A DNA stretch of 64,000 bases, from NCBI RefSeq assembly GCF_022884085.1, contig NZ_JAGGCS010000010.1, positions 124,001-188,000 of the forward strand. Direction: 5' to 3'. Numbering within the stretch: position 1 is the first letter of the stretch; every line of letters begins with the position of its first letter. Shown one piece after another: positions 8,942 to 18,070 of this stretch. Origin of the DNA: Paenirhizobium cremeum. Lineage in GTDB: Bacteria > Pseudomonadota > Alphaproteobacteria > Rhizobiales > Rhizobiaceae. The notes under the pieces are model-generated. The model was not told where the DNA came from, searched no databases, and was given only the letters and a program-made list of their open reading frames with translations. The translations under genes were made by a program, and so were the position numbers.

Positions 8942-9018
8942 TCTATTCGTCCTTTCGTGAAAACCACCATCGTCATCCGGGAACTGACCGACTGCTGCCT
9001 CGCGGCCAGCCTCTTGCT

Positions 9019-9414
9019 TCAGCCTTCGAATTGCTCCTGGGTGACGTGCTCCATCCAGTCCACGACCTTTCCGTCGAGATGTTCCTGGATAGCGATGTGG
9101 CTCATCGCCGTTGTCGGTCCCGCGCCGTGCCAATGTTTTTCGCCAGGCTCGAACCACACGACATCGCCGGGGCGGATTTCCTGTATCGGCCCACCTTCGC
9201 GTTGCACGCGTCCCAGACCGCTCAAGACGATAAGGGTCTGGCCAAGCGGATGGGTGTGCCAGGCCGTTCGCGCGCCGGGCTCAAATGTGACCGTTGCGGC
9301 GGTACCGCGCCTAGCTTCGTTGGCGGCGAAGAGCGGGTCGATTCTGACCGAACCCGTGAACCAGTCCGACGGACCTTTGCCGGAAGGTTGGCTGCCGAGT
9401 GAAATGATATCCAT
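9019..9414 (-). CDS. Cupin domain-containing protein
   Basis: The 131-residue single-domain cupin has the first metal-binding motif around [19 protein letters not shown] and the second around [19 protein letters not shown]; histidines in both could bind a metal. The frame could begin at 9474, but ATG 9414 has a near-ideal AAAGGAG seven bases upstream and gives the usual family length. Small cupins of this kind act as isomerases, dioxygenases or carboxymuconolactone-decarboxylase partners. It is the last gene of a leftward cluster with hydrolase, alcohol dehydrogenase, cyclophilin-fold and MFS genes. Confidence 0.9.
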   Translation of the reverse strand: MDIISLGSQPSGKGPSDWFTGSVRIDPLFAANEARRGTAATVTFEPGARTAWHTHPLGQTLIVLSGLGRVQREGGPIQEIRPGDVVWFEPGEKHWHGAGPTTAMSHIAIQEHLDGKVVDWMEHVTQEQFEG

Positions 9415-9473
9415 GTCAAATCTCCTTTGTGGGACCGAGCCGACCGCCCGAATGGTGGCCGGCTTAACGGACA

Positions 9474-10538
9474 TTACGCCGCCAGGTGCTGGTTGAAGAA
9501 CTGGGCGAGCTTGTCGAAGGGAATGATGTCAGTCTTGTCGTAGAGGTCAACGTGGCTCGCGCCCGGGATCACCATCAGTTCCTTCGGCTCTGCCGCCGCT
9601 TCGAAGGCCGTCTTGGCGAAGTAGAGCGAGTGAGCCTTTTCGCCATGAACGAACAGAACCGGACGCGGCGAAATTTCCGCGATGTAGGACAGGATCGGCA
9701 TGTTCATGAACGAGAGCGGAGTGGTCTGCGTCCAGGCGTTGCCGGAGTTGACGGCGCGCTTGTGGTATCCGCGCGGCGTGCCGTAGTAGTCGTGATAGTC
9801 GATCATGAACTGCGGCGAGTCTTCCGTAACGGCTACGTTGTAGGCCGGCTGATAGGCGGGGCTCCCTTTTTCTGCGTCCGTCCAGCGTTGACGGCTCATC
9901 TCTTCCAGAGCCTTTGTGCGCTGTTCCAGTGTGACGCTGTCATTGTAGCCCTTCGACATCACGCGGGTCATGTCGTACATCGTGCTGGCAACGACGGCCT
10001 TGACGCGCTTGTCGACCGCGACGGCGTTCAGAGCCATGCCGCCCCAGCCGCAGATGCCGATGACACCGATGCGCTCACGATCGACCTCGGGGCGCAGGCC
10101 AATGTAATCGACCGCTGCGCTGAAGTCTTCTGTGTTTATGTCCGGCGATGCGACATTGCGCGGCTCACCGCCGCTTTCGCCCGTGTAGGATGCATCGAAA
10201 GCGAGTGTGACGAAGCCGCGCTCTGCCATCGTCTGCGCGTAGAGGCCGGAGGACTGCTCCTTGACCGCGCCGAAGGGGCCACCCACGGCGATTGCGGGAA
10301 GGCGGAGGTCACCACGGTTCTTCGGTAGGTAGATGTCGCCGGACAAGGTGATGCCGTAGCGGTTTTTGAACGTAATCTTCTCGTGGTCGACGGCTTCGCT
10401 CCTGGGAAAGGTCTTGTCCCAGTCCGCAGTGTCCTGGGCGATCGCTGGGCCTCCGACGGCGTTCGCAACACCCAGTGCGGCGACTCCGACTCCGGTTAGC
10501 TTGAGGAAGGTACGGCGAGCTTCATTATGATCTGACAT
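9474..10538 (-). CDS. Tat-exported alpha/beta hydrolase (dienelactone hydrolase-like)
   Basis: The 354-residue protein starts with a twin-arginine signal ([19 protein letters not shown]), so it is probably exported folded. The hydrolase core contains [22 protein letters not shown] and a nucleophile elbow GICGWGG, in which cysteine occupies the nucleophile position, as in dienelactone hydrolases. The late histidine is in [10 protein letters not shown] longer frame opens at 10622, but ATG 10538 has AAGGAG eight bases upstream and starts the Tat signal. The substrate is unknown. Confidence 0.88.
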   Translation of the reverse strand: MSDHNEARRTFLKLTGVGVAALGVANAVGGPAIAQDTADWDKTFPRSEAVDHEKITFKNRYGITLSGDIYLPKNRGDLRLPAIAVGGPFGAVKEQSSGLYAQTMAERGFVTLAFDASYTGESGGEPRNVASPDINTEDFSAAVDYIGLRPEVDRERIGVIGICGWGGMALNAVAVDKRVKAVVASTMYDMTRVMSKGYNDSVTLEQRTKALEEMSRQRWTDAEKGSPAYQPAYNVAVTEDSPQFMIDYHDYYGTPRGYHKRAVNSGNAWTQTTPLSFMNMPILSYIAEISPRPVLFVHGEKAHSLYFAKTAFEAAAEPKELMVIPGASHVDLYDKTDIIPFDKLAQFFNQHLAA

Positions 10539-10691
10539 GTGCTTCTCCTTGCTGATGGTTGCTTGCAGTGTGGTTCGATCCGGACACGAGGGCGCGGGTG
10601 CGGAAACGGGAGGTCTCCACATCGGCAGTCCGGGTCTTGGGCGTAATCGGCAGCCAGCGGGCTCGAACCTCCGGCCGGCTACAGGAAGGCG

Positions 10692-11708
10692 CTAGAGGCG
10701 CAACAGCGTCTTGATCGCGCGGCGGTCGTCCATGGCCTTGTAGCCTTCGGCGACGTCCTCCAACGGAAGCTCGAGGTCGAACACCTTGCCAGGATCGATC
10801 TTGCGGCTCAGGATCAGGTCGAAGAAGTGCGGCAGGTAGCGGCGCACAGGGGCGGGACCGCCGAGCAGGTTCTTCTGGGCGAAGAACAGCATCTGACCGT
10901 CAAGCGATACGCCATGCGGAACGCCGACAAAGCCAATGGAGCCGCCCGGCCGAGCCGCGTTGAGCGCCTGCATCATCGATTCCTGCGTACCGACGCATTC
11001 CAGAACCGAGTCAGCGCCGATGCCGTTCGTCAGTTCCCGAATCTTGGCGGCACCTTCGTCGCCGCGCTCGGTGACGATGTGTGTCGCGCCATATTCCAGC
11101 GCCAATTCCTGCCGGGGCTTGTGTCGGCTCATTGCGATGATCCGCTCGGCACCCAACTGCTTGGCGGCGAGGACACCCATGAGACCGACCGCGCCGTCGC
11201 CGACGACCACGGCCGTGCAGCCCGGCTGGACGCGCGCGGCATCCGCGGCATACCAACCCGTGCCAAGCACGTCGGAGGCGGCGAGCAGGCTGGGGATCAG
11301 GTCTTCGGGCGGCATCTCGGCGGTCGCCACCAGCGTGCCGTCGGCATTCGGGATGCGCGCGATCGGCGCTTGCCCTCCAGACATGAACTGACGATTGACG
11401 CAAGACGACGGCCAACCGCCAAGGCAATTGGGGCACTTGCCGCAAGACAGCACGAAAGAGCCGACGACGAACTGGCCAGGCTTCACCGTTGACACGGCCG
11501 ATCCGACCTCGACGACGACACCGCAATACTCATGACCCATATGGGCGGGCTCATTGACGGGCTGGAGTCCGCGATAAGGCCAAAGATCGGAGCCGCAGAT
11601 ACAGGACGCCGAAAGCTTGATGATCGCGTCCGTCGGCTCGATGATCCTGGGTTCTTCGACTTCGACGCAGCGGACATCGCCGGGGCTGTAGAGAATTGTT
11701 GCACGCAT
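10692..11708 (-). CDS. Zinc-dependent alcohol dehydrogenase (MDR family)
   Basis: The 338-residue medium-chain dehydrogenase has catalytic zinc ligands in CICGSD and GHEYCGVV and a structural zinc site CGKCPNCLGGWPSSC. The Rossmann nucleotide site is VVVGDGAVGLMGVLAAKQLG; the residues after the second strand (MSRHKPRQ) are basic, which suggests NADP(H). The protein closely follows the GroES-like plus ADH_zinc_N architecture. Its position between a hydrolase and an MFS gene suggests oxidation or reduction of a small xenobiotic, but no substrate can be named. Confidence 0.92.
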   Translation of the reverse strand: MRATILYSPGDVRCVEVEEPRIIEPTDAIIKLSASCICGSDLWPYRGLQPVNEPAHMGHEYCGVVVEVGSAVSTVKPGQFVVGSFVLSCGKCPNCLGGWPSSCVNRQFMSGGQAPIARIPNADGTLVATAEMPPEDLIPSLLAASDVLGTGWYAADAARVQPGCTAVVVGDGAVGLMGVLAAKQLGAERIIAMSRHKPRQELALEYGATHIVTERGDEGAAKIRELTNGIGADSVLECVGTQESMMQALNAARPGGSIGFVGVPHGVSLDGQMLFFAQKNLLGGPAPVRRYLPHFFDLILSRKIDPGKVFDLELPLEDVAEGYKAMDDRRAIKTLLRL

Positions 11709-11727
11709 GATCGTGTCCTTCCTTTGA

Positions 11728-12198
11728 TTATTCGGCGCGCTCGATGCGCAGAGGAAACTCGCCGCGGGTCAGCATCGGTTCGATCCCGCCGTCGACGCGC
11801 CCGAGGCGGATCAAACCGCTGGAATAGCGATAGGATGCATAGAAAAGGATGATGTCACCCCAAGGCGCGTAATAGCAGACGTCGCCGGGCTGCTCGTTTC
11901 CGAACGGACCGCTGCCGTCCTCAGTCAATTTCCGCGGCAGGTAGGCAATCTTCTCGTTGTTGGAATAGTCCTCGATCTTGAGGTCGAGCGGCAGCATCGA
12001 TGCGAAGTCCCGTGCCGAGGGATTGTCGTAGAGGGTCGCGTTGACGGTGTGCCTGTCGAAGCTGAAGCGGACTTTCATATCTGTGGGCTCCTGATTGGCG
12101 GGGTCGCGGCCCTGCTGGCCGAATGCCAACGGCGGCAACGTGATGGTGGCGAGGCTGCCGACCAACACCGTTCGGCGATGCAATTGAAGCGATGTCAT
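11728..12198 (-). CDS. Cyclophilin-like fold protein, probably exported
   Basis: The 156-residue protein begins with a signal containing HRRTVLVGSLATITLPPLAFG, which looks Tat- or Sec-exported. The remaining domain, with VRFSFDRHTVNATLYDN, DLKIEDYSNNEKIAYLPRKL and DVCYYAPWGDIILFYASY, matches the small 'cyclophilin_like' family. That family has the cyclophilin barrel without proven prolyl isomerase activity. The start at 12198 overlaps the MFS stop as ATGA, implying translational coupling. Related proteins are often found with MFS, ADH and LysR genes in proteobacteria. Confidence 0.85.
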   Translation of the reverse strand: MTSLQLHRRTVLVGSLATITLPPLAFGQQGRDPANQEPTDMKVRFSFDRHTVNATLYDNPSARDFASMLPLDLKIEDYSNNEKIAYLPRKLTEDGSGPFGNEQPGDVCYYAPWGDIILFYASYRYSSGLIRLGRVDGGIEPMLTRGEFPLRIERAE

Positions 12199-13385
12199 AC
12201 GGCGTTCCTCCGGGCGTTGCGCATGGCGGCAAGCGCGAGAATGGATGAAGCCACCAAGATGAGGGTCGCAAGGGCGAACGGACCCCACCATCCGATGGTG
12301 TCGAACAGATATCCACCGCCCGCGGCTCCAGCCGTGATGCCGAGTTGGATGACGGCAACGCTCAGCCCGCCGCCGGCTTCGGCGTCATCGGAGATGTGTC
12401 TGCTGACCCAGGTGCCCCAGCCCACGGGTGCTGCCGTGCCGAAGAACCCCCAAGCAACCAGCAATGCCGCGACGAGTGGAGACGCTGAGCTGAACGCGAC
12501 CATGCCAATCGCGAGCAGCGCCATGATGGCGGGAATGCCGATCAGGAGGCTGAACAGACGCGTCCGCAGCGCTCTGCCGATGGCAACCGTGCCGAGCACG
12601 CCCGCGAGGCCCATCAGCAGAAGCACGAGGGAGATGGCCTTGATCGTGAAGCCTCCCGCGGTTTCGAGATAGGGTCGCAGATAGGTGAACAGTGCGAACT
12701 GGCCCATGAACAGGAACATCGTCGAAGCCATGCCGAGAAGGACCTGGCCGCGGGCAAGAAGCCGCAGGACGTTGCCGCCGGACTTCTGATCCCGCAGCGG
12801 CATTGGCGGCAGGCTTATCCATTGCCAGACAAGCGCCAGTATCGCGATGGGAACGACCAGGAAGAATGCGCTGCGCCAGCCGACATACGCACCCAGCAGA
12901 CTGCCGAGCGGCGCGGAGATCGTGGCCGCCAGTGCGTTACCGCCGTTGATCCAGGCGAGCACTTTCGGGACCTCGTTGTCCGAGACCAGGCGCATGACGA
13001 TCGATGTCGACATCGACCAGAAGCCGCCGATTGCGATGCCGAGCAGGACCCGGCCAAGTATCAGAATCGGATAATTTGGCGCGAACGCCACGATCGTTCC
13101 CGACACGACGAGCAGCGATGTGAAGGCGCTGGCGACGAGGCGGCGGTCGATGCGGCGGGTAAGGTGCGTCATCACCAGACTGGTGAGCACGGCGAACACG
13201 CCGGAGACGGAGATCGCCTGTCCGGTTTGTCCCTCGGTAATTGCTAGATCGTGAGCCACGAGCGGAAGCAAGCTCACAGGCATGAACTCCGAGGCGATGA
13301 GGACAAACGCGGCCAGAGCCATCGAAAATACCGCACCCCAGGCTCCTGCTATGCGGACTGGCTGTCGATCGCAAGTCAATGCCAT
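12195..13385 (-). CDS. MFS transporter (DHA1-type efflux)
   Basis: The 396-residue protein with about 12 hydrophobic helices begins after a short polar segment. The MFS loop 2-3 signature is present (TRRIDRRLVASAFTSLLVVSG), followed by LLGIAIGGFWSMSTS, a segment typical of sugar or drug exporters of the AraJ/NepI/YdhP kind. It is the first gene of the leftward cluster and is divergent from the LysR regulator gene, its likely regulator. The substrate is unknown. Confidence 0.9.
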   Translation of the reverse strand: MALTCDRQPVRIAGAWGAVFSMALAAFVLIASEFMPVSLLPLVAHDLAITEGQTGQAISVSGVFAVLTSLVMTHLTRRIDRRLVASAFTSLLVVSGTIVAFAPNYPILILGRVLLGIAIGGFWSMSTSIVMRLVSDNEVPKVLAWINGGNALAATISAPLGSLLGAYVGWRSAFFLVVPIAILALVWQWISLPPMPLRDQKSGGNVLRLLARGQVLLGMASTMFLFMGQFALFTYLRPYLETAGGFTIKAISLVLLLMGLAGVLGTVAIGRALRTRLFSLLIGIPAIMALLAIGMVAFSSASPLVAALLVAWGFFGTAAPVGWGTWVSRHISDDAEAGGGLSVAVIQLGITAGAAGGGYLFDTIGWWGPFALATLILVASSILALAAMRNARRNAV

Positions 13386-13448
13386 TGGTTCGCGCCTTCC
13401 TCATCATTGCTTCGTTACAACGGGAAGATACGCGGTGGCCATTCCAAG

Positions 13449-13479
13449 GATAAGGTGCCATAATCCGAAAGGACTTATC
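13449..13479. promoter_or_regulatory. Possible LysR operator
   Basis: A GATAAG (13449-13454) and CTTATC (13474-13479) pair forms an interrupted inverted repeat in the 104-base gap between the MFS gene and the LysR gene. LysR proteins commonly bind interrupted dyads in such divergent gaps. The arms are short, so this is only a candidate. Confidence 0.3.
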
Positions 13480-13489
13480 GACTGGCAAT

Positions 13490-14422
13490 ATGAATAGGAG
13501 CTGGCTGTTGGAGCGGCAGGACCTCAACGACATGTTGTCGTTCATCGCAGTGGCCGAGGAACGGAGCTTCACCAAGGCTGCCGCAAAGCTGGGGACATCA
13601 CAGTCCACGCTGAGCCATACGATCAAACAGCTGGAAGCACGGTTGGGCGTCAGATTGCTGACGAGGACCACGCGGAGTGTTTCGCCGACGGACGCTGGGG
13701 ACCGATTGCTCAAGGCCTTCGTGCCGCGACTTCGTGAACTTGACGGCGAACTCGAAGACCTGATGTCAGCCCGCGACAAGCCTGCCGGGGCGGTCAGGAT
13801 CACTCTTTCGGACCATGCACTGGAGACTGTCGTTTGGCCGAAGGTGCGGCCGCTTCTTCTGGAGTATCCCGATATCAAGCTTGAGCTCAACATCGACAAC
13901 GGGTTCCGGGACATTGTCGAAGAACGCTTTGATGCGGGTGTTCGTTTGGGCGAGAGCCTCGACAAGGACATGATTGCCGTGCGCATTGGTCCGGATTGGC
14001 GGCTCGTTGCAGTCGGCGCACCCTCCTATTTCGCGAACCGTCCCGTTCCCGAAGTTCCGCAGGACCTGGTGGAGCACGTCTGCATCAACACCCGGCAATC
14101 CCGATCGGGCGGTCTCTATGCATGGGAGTTCGAGAAGGACGGCCGCGAACTCCGTGTCCGTGTCGATGGCCAGATCATCCTGAACAGCTCGATCGCCCAA
14201 GTCGAGGCAGCCACTGCGGGCTACGGCATCGCCTACGTTCCGGAAAACCTCGTGGAACGTCAGATCGCCCATGGGGAGCTCATCCAGGTTCTCGACGACT
14301 GGTGCCCGTTGTTCACGGGCTACTACCTCTATTATCCCAGCCGACGCCAGAACTCGGCAGCGTTCCTGCTGATCATGAACGCTCTGCGGTTTCCGGGCCG
14401 AGCGACATCGGTGCGAGAATGA
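13490..14422 (+). CDS. LysR family transcriptional regulator
   Basis: The 310-residue protein has an N-terminal winged helix (LNDMLSFIAVAEERSFTKAAAKLGTSQSTLSHTIKQLEARLG) and a C-terminal periplasmic-binding-protein-like effector domain from about residue 92. ATG 13490 lacks a good ribosome-binding site. TTG 13508 has AGGAG seven bases upstream and gives ERQDLNDM, closer to relatives, so it may be the true start. The gene is divergent from the MFS-to-cupin cluster and probably regulates it in response to a compound handled by that cluster. Confidence 0.9.
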   Translation: MNRSWLLERQDLNDMLSFIAVAEERSFTKAAAKLGTSQSTLSHTIKQLEARLGVRLLTRTTRSVSPTDAGDRLLKAFVPRLRELDGELEDLMSARDKPAGAVRITLSDHALETVVWPKVRPLLLEYPDIKLELNIDNGFRDIVEERFDAGVRLGESLDKDMIAVRIGPDWRLVAVGAPSYFANRPVPEVPQDLVEHVCINTRQSRSGGLYAWEFEKDGRELRVRVDGQIILNSSIAQVEAATAGYGIAYVPENLVERQIAHGELIQVLDDWCPLFTGYYLYYPSRRQNSAAFLLIMNALRFPGRATSVRE

Positions 14423-14527
14423 CATCTATTGGCGCAATCGCCGCCGGCTTGATCGGCCTTGCGTTGCCGGTCGTCCCTGCCGGACTTGTACCCGTTGAGC
14501 CTCGGCGTTCGAGAGCCGTTCTCCCAA

Positions 14528-14550
14528 TTTGTTGGACTCAGTCAAACAAA
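14528..14550. promoter_or_regulatory. 23-bp near-perfect palindrome upstream of SDR gene
   Basis: TTTGTTGGACT and AGTCAAACAAA form 11-base arms around a single C, with one mismatch. The site ends 42 bases before the chosen SDR start. Its size and single-base centre suit a dimeric TetR-type repressor. No TetR gene lies nearby, so the regulator would be encoded elsewhere. Confidence 0.45.
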
Positions 14551-14592
14551 TGCGCAAGGATGGCCACAGGTCGCAACGGGAGTTCACGCCGC

Positions 14593-15357
14593 ATGTCACA
14601 GTCACGTCGCATGGAAGGAAAGGTTTGCCTTGTCACCGGCGGAGGGACGGGGATCGGAAGGGCGACGGCCTTGCAGATGGCGCGGGAAGGGGCCGCCGCC
14701 GTGGTCATCGCCGCGCGGCGCGAAACGGAGGGCGAAGCGGTCGCCGCCGCCTGCCGGGATCTCGGCGCCGAAGCCCGCTTCGTCAGGACGGACATAAGGA
14801 GCGAGGCGGAAGTCGGAAAGATGGTGGCCGATACGGTCTCACGCTTCGGTCGGCTGGACGTCGCCTTCAACAATGCCGGCTTTCAGGAGCGCCGTGCGCC
14901 GGTCGAAGAGCAGAGCGATGCGACCTATGCGGACGTCTTCGACACCAATGTGCGCGGAGTCTTTCATTGCCTGCGTCACCAGATTCCCGCCATGCTGAAG
15001 ACCGGCGGCGGCGCGATCGTCGTCAATGCCTCGGTCAGCGGCATCCGCAACCCCAATCCCGGCTTCGCTCTCTATAATGCGTCCAAGGCGGCGGTGATCG
15101 CCATGATGCGCAGCGCCGCAATAGAGAATGCCGCCCGCGGCATCCGCATCAATGCGGTTGCGCCGGGGCGGGTGGTCACGGACATGATGCTGGCGGCCGG
15201 CGTCGGCGATGTGGCGGCGGTCGCGGCCGGTCTGCCGCTGAGGCGCATGGGGCAACCGGAGGAACTCGCCGAAGCCGTCGTCTGGCTCGCCTCGGCAGAA
15301 GCGTCCTACGTGGTCGGTCATGTGCTTGCCGCCGATGGCGGTTTTCTGGCGGCCTGA
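14593..15357 (+). CDS. SDR family oxidoreductase
   Basis: The 254-residue classical short-chain dehydrogenase has the cofactor motif TGGGTGIG near the N-terminus, NNAG in mid-protein and the active-site YNASK preceded by an NASVSG block with the catalytic Ser. The C-terminal GHVLAADGGF is typical. ATG 14593 is preceded by GGGAG at 10 bases; ATG 14611 and 14560 are alternatives. The reading frame is open far upstream into the LysR gene, but that part is a shadow. The substrate cannot be predicted. A palindromic operator lies upstream. Confidence 0.9.
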   Translation: MSQSRRMEGKVCLVTGGGTGIGRATALQMAREGAAAVVIAARRETEGEAVAAACRDLGAEARFVRTDIRSEAEVGKMVADTVSRFGRLDVAFNNAGFQERRAPVEEQSDATYADVFDTNVRGVFHCLRHQIPAMLKTGGGAIVVNASVSGIRNPNPGFALYNASKAAVIAMMRSAAIENAARGIRINAVAPGRVVTDMMLAAGVGDVAAVAAGLPLRRMGQPEELAEAVVWLASAEASYVVGHVLAADGGFLAA

Positions 15358-15562
15358 TCCTCGGCCATTGCACAATCCAGCCTCGGACCATTTACGGCCT
15401 GTTAACTCACAACATGAAACTTTTGGTTAACTTTGGTGATAACGTGGCCGCACTGCACAATTGTCGCCTCAATTCTGCTTTAGTCAGGCCTCGCTTCGCG
15501 CAACACGAAGTGCTTCGCCGGTTGCCCGGTATTCTGTAAAATCAAGCCGCCTCGGAGGGTTC

Positions 15563-16966
15563 ATGAACAAGCTGTTGATCGCGTTAACTTTTTTCGTTGC
15601 GATCGCATCCTCTTCGACCTCTGTACTCGCCGGCAGCGCGCAGTTGTTGCTCGATGCCCGCACCGGTGAGATCCTCGCCTCGGAAAATCCGGACGCCCTC
15701 AACCACCCGGCATCTCTCACCAAGATGATGACGATCTATCTGACGTTCGATGCGATCCGGCGCGGCAAATTGTCGTGGGACAGCCCGGTTCCCTTCTCGA
15801 AATACGCCGCATCGCGCCCGCCGACCAAGCTGCGCGTCAAGCCGGGCGACGAGATCACCGTCAAGGAAGCGGTGCTCGGAATGATCGTGCAGTCTGCCAA
15901 CGACGCCGCCGCCGCCATGGCGGAAAAGCTCGGCGGCACCGAAGAGCGTTTCGCGGCGATGATGACGGCGAAGGCCCGCTCGCTCGGCATGTCGAAGACC
16001 GTTTTCGTCAATGCCTCCGGCCTGCCTGACGATCGCCAGATCACCACGGCCCGCGACATGTCCACCCTCGGCATTGCGTTGATGCGCGACTTTCCGAAGG
16101 AATACGATCTGTTTGCCACGAAGAGTTTTGCGTTCCGCGGACGCACCATCAATGGCCATAACAACCTGATGTATCGCTACAAGGGCATGGACGGCATCAA
16201 GACCGGCTACACCAATGCCTCGGGCTATAATCTTGTCAGCGCCGTCAGCGACGGCGACCGTCGCGTCGTCGGCGTCGTCATGGGCGGCCGCTCCGCTGCA
16301 AGCCGCGACCGCCTGATGGAAAAGCTGATTGCCGCCAATATCCGCAAGGCATCGGGCGGCTCGCAGCTTCTCGCCAGCCGCTCCGGCGGTTCCGGCTCCG
16401 CACCGGCGGCGACGGTCGAGGTCGCCCGCCTCGACAGCCAGGCCTCCGTTCCGGTCCCCGCACCCCGCGCCGGACAGGATGCGGTCGCTGCCGTGATCGG
16501 CATGGCCAATGGCGCAACCCCGGTTCCCGCAAGCCGCTACGGCAGCGCCTATGCCGAATCGACCGAGGTCGCGAGCGCTGCTCTCGCAAGCGATGTCCCG
16601 ATGATAACGCCGAAGGCGCCCGTCTCGGCCTCGACGGTCCCGACGACGAAGTCGAAGGCCGGCTCCGGCAATGCCGCCGGGCAGGGACAGACGCAGGCAC
16701 AGACCAAGCCCCTCGGCAAATGGCAGATCCAGATTGCCGCCGCCACCAGCGCCGAGGCCGCGATGGACCTGCTGAGCGATGCCAGGACCAAGGTCGGCGG
16801 CGTCCTGACGACGCTCGACACCTATACCGAAGCCGTCACCCGCAACGGCACGACCTTCTACCGCGCTCGCTTCACCGGTTTCGAAAGCAAGGACGAGGCC
16901 CGCACCGCCTGCGAAAAGCTGGTCAAGAACCGCTACGATTGCGTGTTGATGCCGGCGCGGGGATAA
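15563..16966 (+). CDS. D-alanyl-D-alanine carboxypeptidase with C-terminal SPOR domain
   Basis: The 467-residue periplasmic enzyme begins with a signal peptide (MNKLLIALTFFVAIASSSTSVLAG). The penicillin-binding motifs are complete: SLTK (catalytic serine), SAND, and KTG in GIKTGYTNASG. An Ala/Pro/Ser-rich linker follows, then a SPOR domain (about residues 388-464) that binds denuded septal peptidoglycan. It therefore probably trims stem peptides at division sites. The start is set by the signal peptide and by CGGAGGG upstream. A strong terminator follows, so it is likely a single-gene unit. Confidence 0.94.
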   Translation: MNKLLIALTFFVAIASSSTSVLAGSAQLLLDARTGEILASENPDALNHPASLTKMMTIYLTFDAIRRGKLSWDSPVPFSKYAASRPPTKLRVKPGDEITVKEAVLGMIVQSANDAAAAMAEKLGGTEERFAAMMTAKARSLGMSKTVFVNASGLPDDRQITTARDMSTLGIALMRDFPKEYDLFATKSFAFRGRTINGHNNLMYRYKGMDGIKTGYTNASGYNLVSAVSDGDRRVVGVVMGGRSAASRDRLMEKLIAANIRKASGGSQLLASRSGGSGSAPAATVEVARLDSQASVPVPAPRAGQDAVAAVIGMANGATPVPASRYGSAYAESTEVASAALASDVPMITPKAPVSASTVPTTKSKAGSGNAAGQGQTQAQTKPLGKWQIQIAAATSAEAAMDLLSDARTKVGGVLTTLDTYTEAVTRNGTTFYRARFTGFESKDEARTACEKLVKNRYDCVLMPARG

Positions 16967-17007
16967 GCCTTCCGCCGCGTCTTTCTCCCTTCCCGTTCCT
17001 TGACAGG

Positions 17008-17034
17008 CGAGCCCTCCGGGGCTCGTTTGCGTTT
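17008..17034 (+). terminator. Rho-independent terminator after the carboxypeptidase gene
   Basis: CGAGCCC and GGGCTCG form a seven-base-pair stem around TCCG, followed by TTTGCGTTT. It lies about 40 bases past the stop codon. Confidence 0.8.
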
Positions 17035-17093
17035 GATCTGCTCGACAATCTCGGGGAAATGCATCACAAAGTCAAGAACAAATGGAGAACGAA

Positions 17094-17399
17094 ATGATTC
17101 CCGACCTGATGGCGCAGTTCGAGACGGCATCGGCCACCTACGCCGCCGCCCATGGAATGAAGCGGGATGCCGACTGGTTTCTTCTGAAGCTGCTGGAGGA
17201 GGCCGGGGAACTGGCGCAGGTCGCCAATCGGCTGAGCGGCCGCAGCCGGGCCAAGGGCATGAGCGAGGCGGAACTGCGCCGCCTGCTGGAGGACGAGACC
17301 GCCGATCTCCTTGGTCATATCCTGCTCTTCGCCCACCATCACGGCATCGCGCTCGACGACGCAATCGAGCGCAAGTGGCGGTTCCGGCCGAATGTTTGA
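17094..17399 (+). CDS. MazG-like nucleotide pyrophosphohydrolase family protein
   Basis: The 101-residue all-alpha protein has the EExxE motif in LLKLLEEAGELAQVANRL and the downstream acidic motif DETADLLGHILLF, which together bind magnesium in MazG/HisE-type NTP pyrophosphatases. ATG 17082 is in frame, but ATG 17094 has GGAG six bases upstream and is preferred. Family members hydrolyse (d)NTPs or phosphoribosyl-ATP; HisE proper would normally sit with his genes, which are absent here. It converges with the DUF2442 gene. Confidence 0.82.
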   Translation: MIPDLMAQFETASATYAAAHGMKRDADWFLLKLLEEAGELAQVANRLSGRSRAKGMSEAELRRLLEDETADLLGHILLFAHHHGIALDDAIERKWRFRPNV

Positions 17400-17423
17400 C
17401 GAGGTGCGGTGACGCTTGCGGGG

Positions 17424-17834
17424 TCAGCCGCTTCGTGACGCCTTGGGAGGACGTCCTCCCTTTGTGCCGTTGGCGCGGGCTGCAGCTGATTTTGCCGGGC
17501 TTACCGTTCGCCCCGCCCGGGCCGCCATGAAGGACGCCGTACCGAAAAGACCTGCCATCAGGCCTTCGAGTGCCAGGTCCGTGTCCAATCCTTCCCAGTG
17601 AAGCGCGGTTCCCCCGCCGAGGATCTCGACCCTGGAAATCTCCTGCTCGCTGGCATCGGCGAGACCCTGGGCAAGTCGCGCGGGGAAGGCGAACACGCAA
17701 TCATTGGTCAGGTCCACGACAATCCGCCCGCTTTCGCGGTCATACCGTGCGCTGCGTGCACGAGGCGATGTGGCCCGCAAGGCTCGGCCGCGTTCCAGCG
17801 CGTCGTCGATTTCCTTGTCCGTGAGGTCAGCCAT
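17424..17834 (-). CDS. DUF2442 protein with AT-hook-like tail
   Basis: The 136-residue protein has a DUF2442 core at about 28-100 (RYDRESGRIVVDLTNDCVFAF and LHWEGLDTDLALEGLMAGL). Its basic C-terminal tail, AAARANGTKGGRPPK, contains a GRP core like an AT-hook. It overlaps the upstream DUF4160 gene by eight bases, so the two are translated together. DUF2442-DUF4160 pairs recur in bacterial genomes and have been suggested to be toxin-antitoxin-like, without firm proof. By analogy this protein would be the DNA-binding partner. That role is inference. Confidence 0.82.
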   Translation of the reverse strand: MADLTDKEIDDALERGRALRATSPRARSARYDRESGRIVVDLTNDCVFAFPARLAQGLADASEQEISRVEILGGGTALHWEGLDTDLALEGLMAGLFGTASFMAARAGRTVSPAKSAAARANGTKGGRPPKASRSG

Positions 17835-18066
17835 GAATTTCTTGCCACCGTTTCAGAAAATGGGATTGCTGCTCCGTAACGATCTTCATCGCGCGGCGAA
17901 CGTCGTTGCGCTTTACGCCATCTGCCCAGATCAGTTCGACCTCGCCATTCGGTCTGGCAAGATTGATCTTCATCTCACCATCGCCGAACACATGAACATG
18001 TGCCGGTTCGTGGTCGTTCTGAAAAATAACGAAACGAAAGCCGTCCGAGCGGAAGATGGTGACCAT
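17827..18066 (-). CDS. DUF4160 small protein
   Basis: The 79-residue protein carries the DUF4160 signature DGFRFVIFQNDHEPAHVHVFG, followed by KINLARPNGEVELIWADG and a C-terminal helix ending in HFLKRWQEIHG. The repeated histidines could be catalytic or metal-binding. It is the first gene of a two-gene unit with DUF2442. An 18-bp palindrome sits four bases before its start codon and overlaps the probable ribosome-binding AGG. The family's biochemical activity is unknown. Confidence 0.85.
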   Translation of the reverse strand: MVTIFRSDGFRFVIFQNDHEPAHVHVFGDGEMKINLARPNGEVELIWADGVKRNDVRRAMKIVTEQQSHFLKRWQEIHG

Positions 18067-18070
18067 AAAT

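Noticed and set aside
10600..10690. A tRNA-like GGTTCGAGCCC segment on the minus strand
   Set aside because: The flanking stems do not pair as a T-arm, and no acceptor, D or anticodon stems can be built around it.
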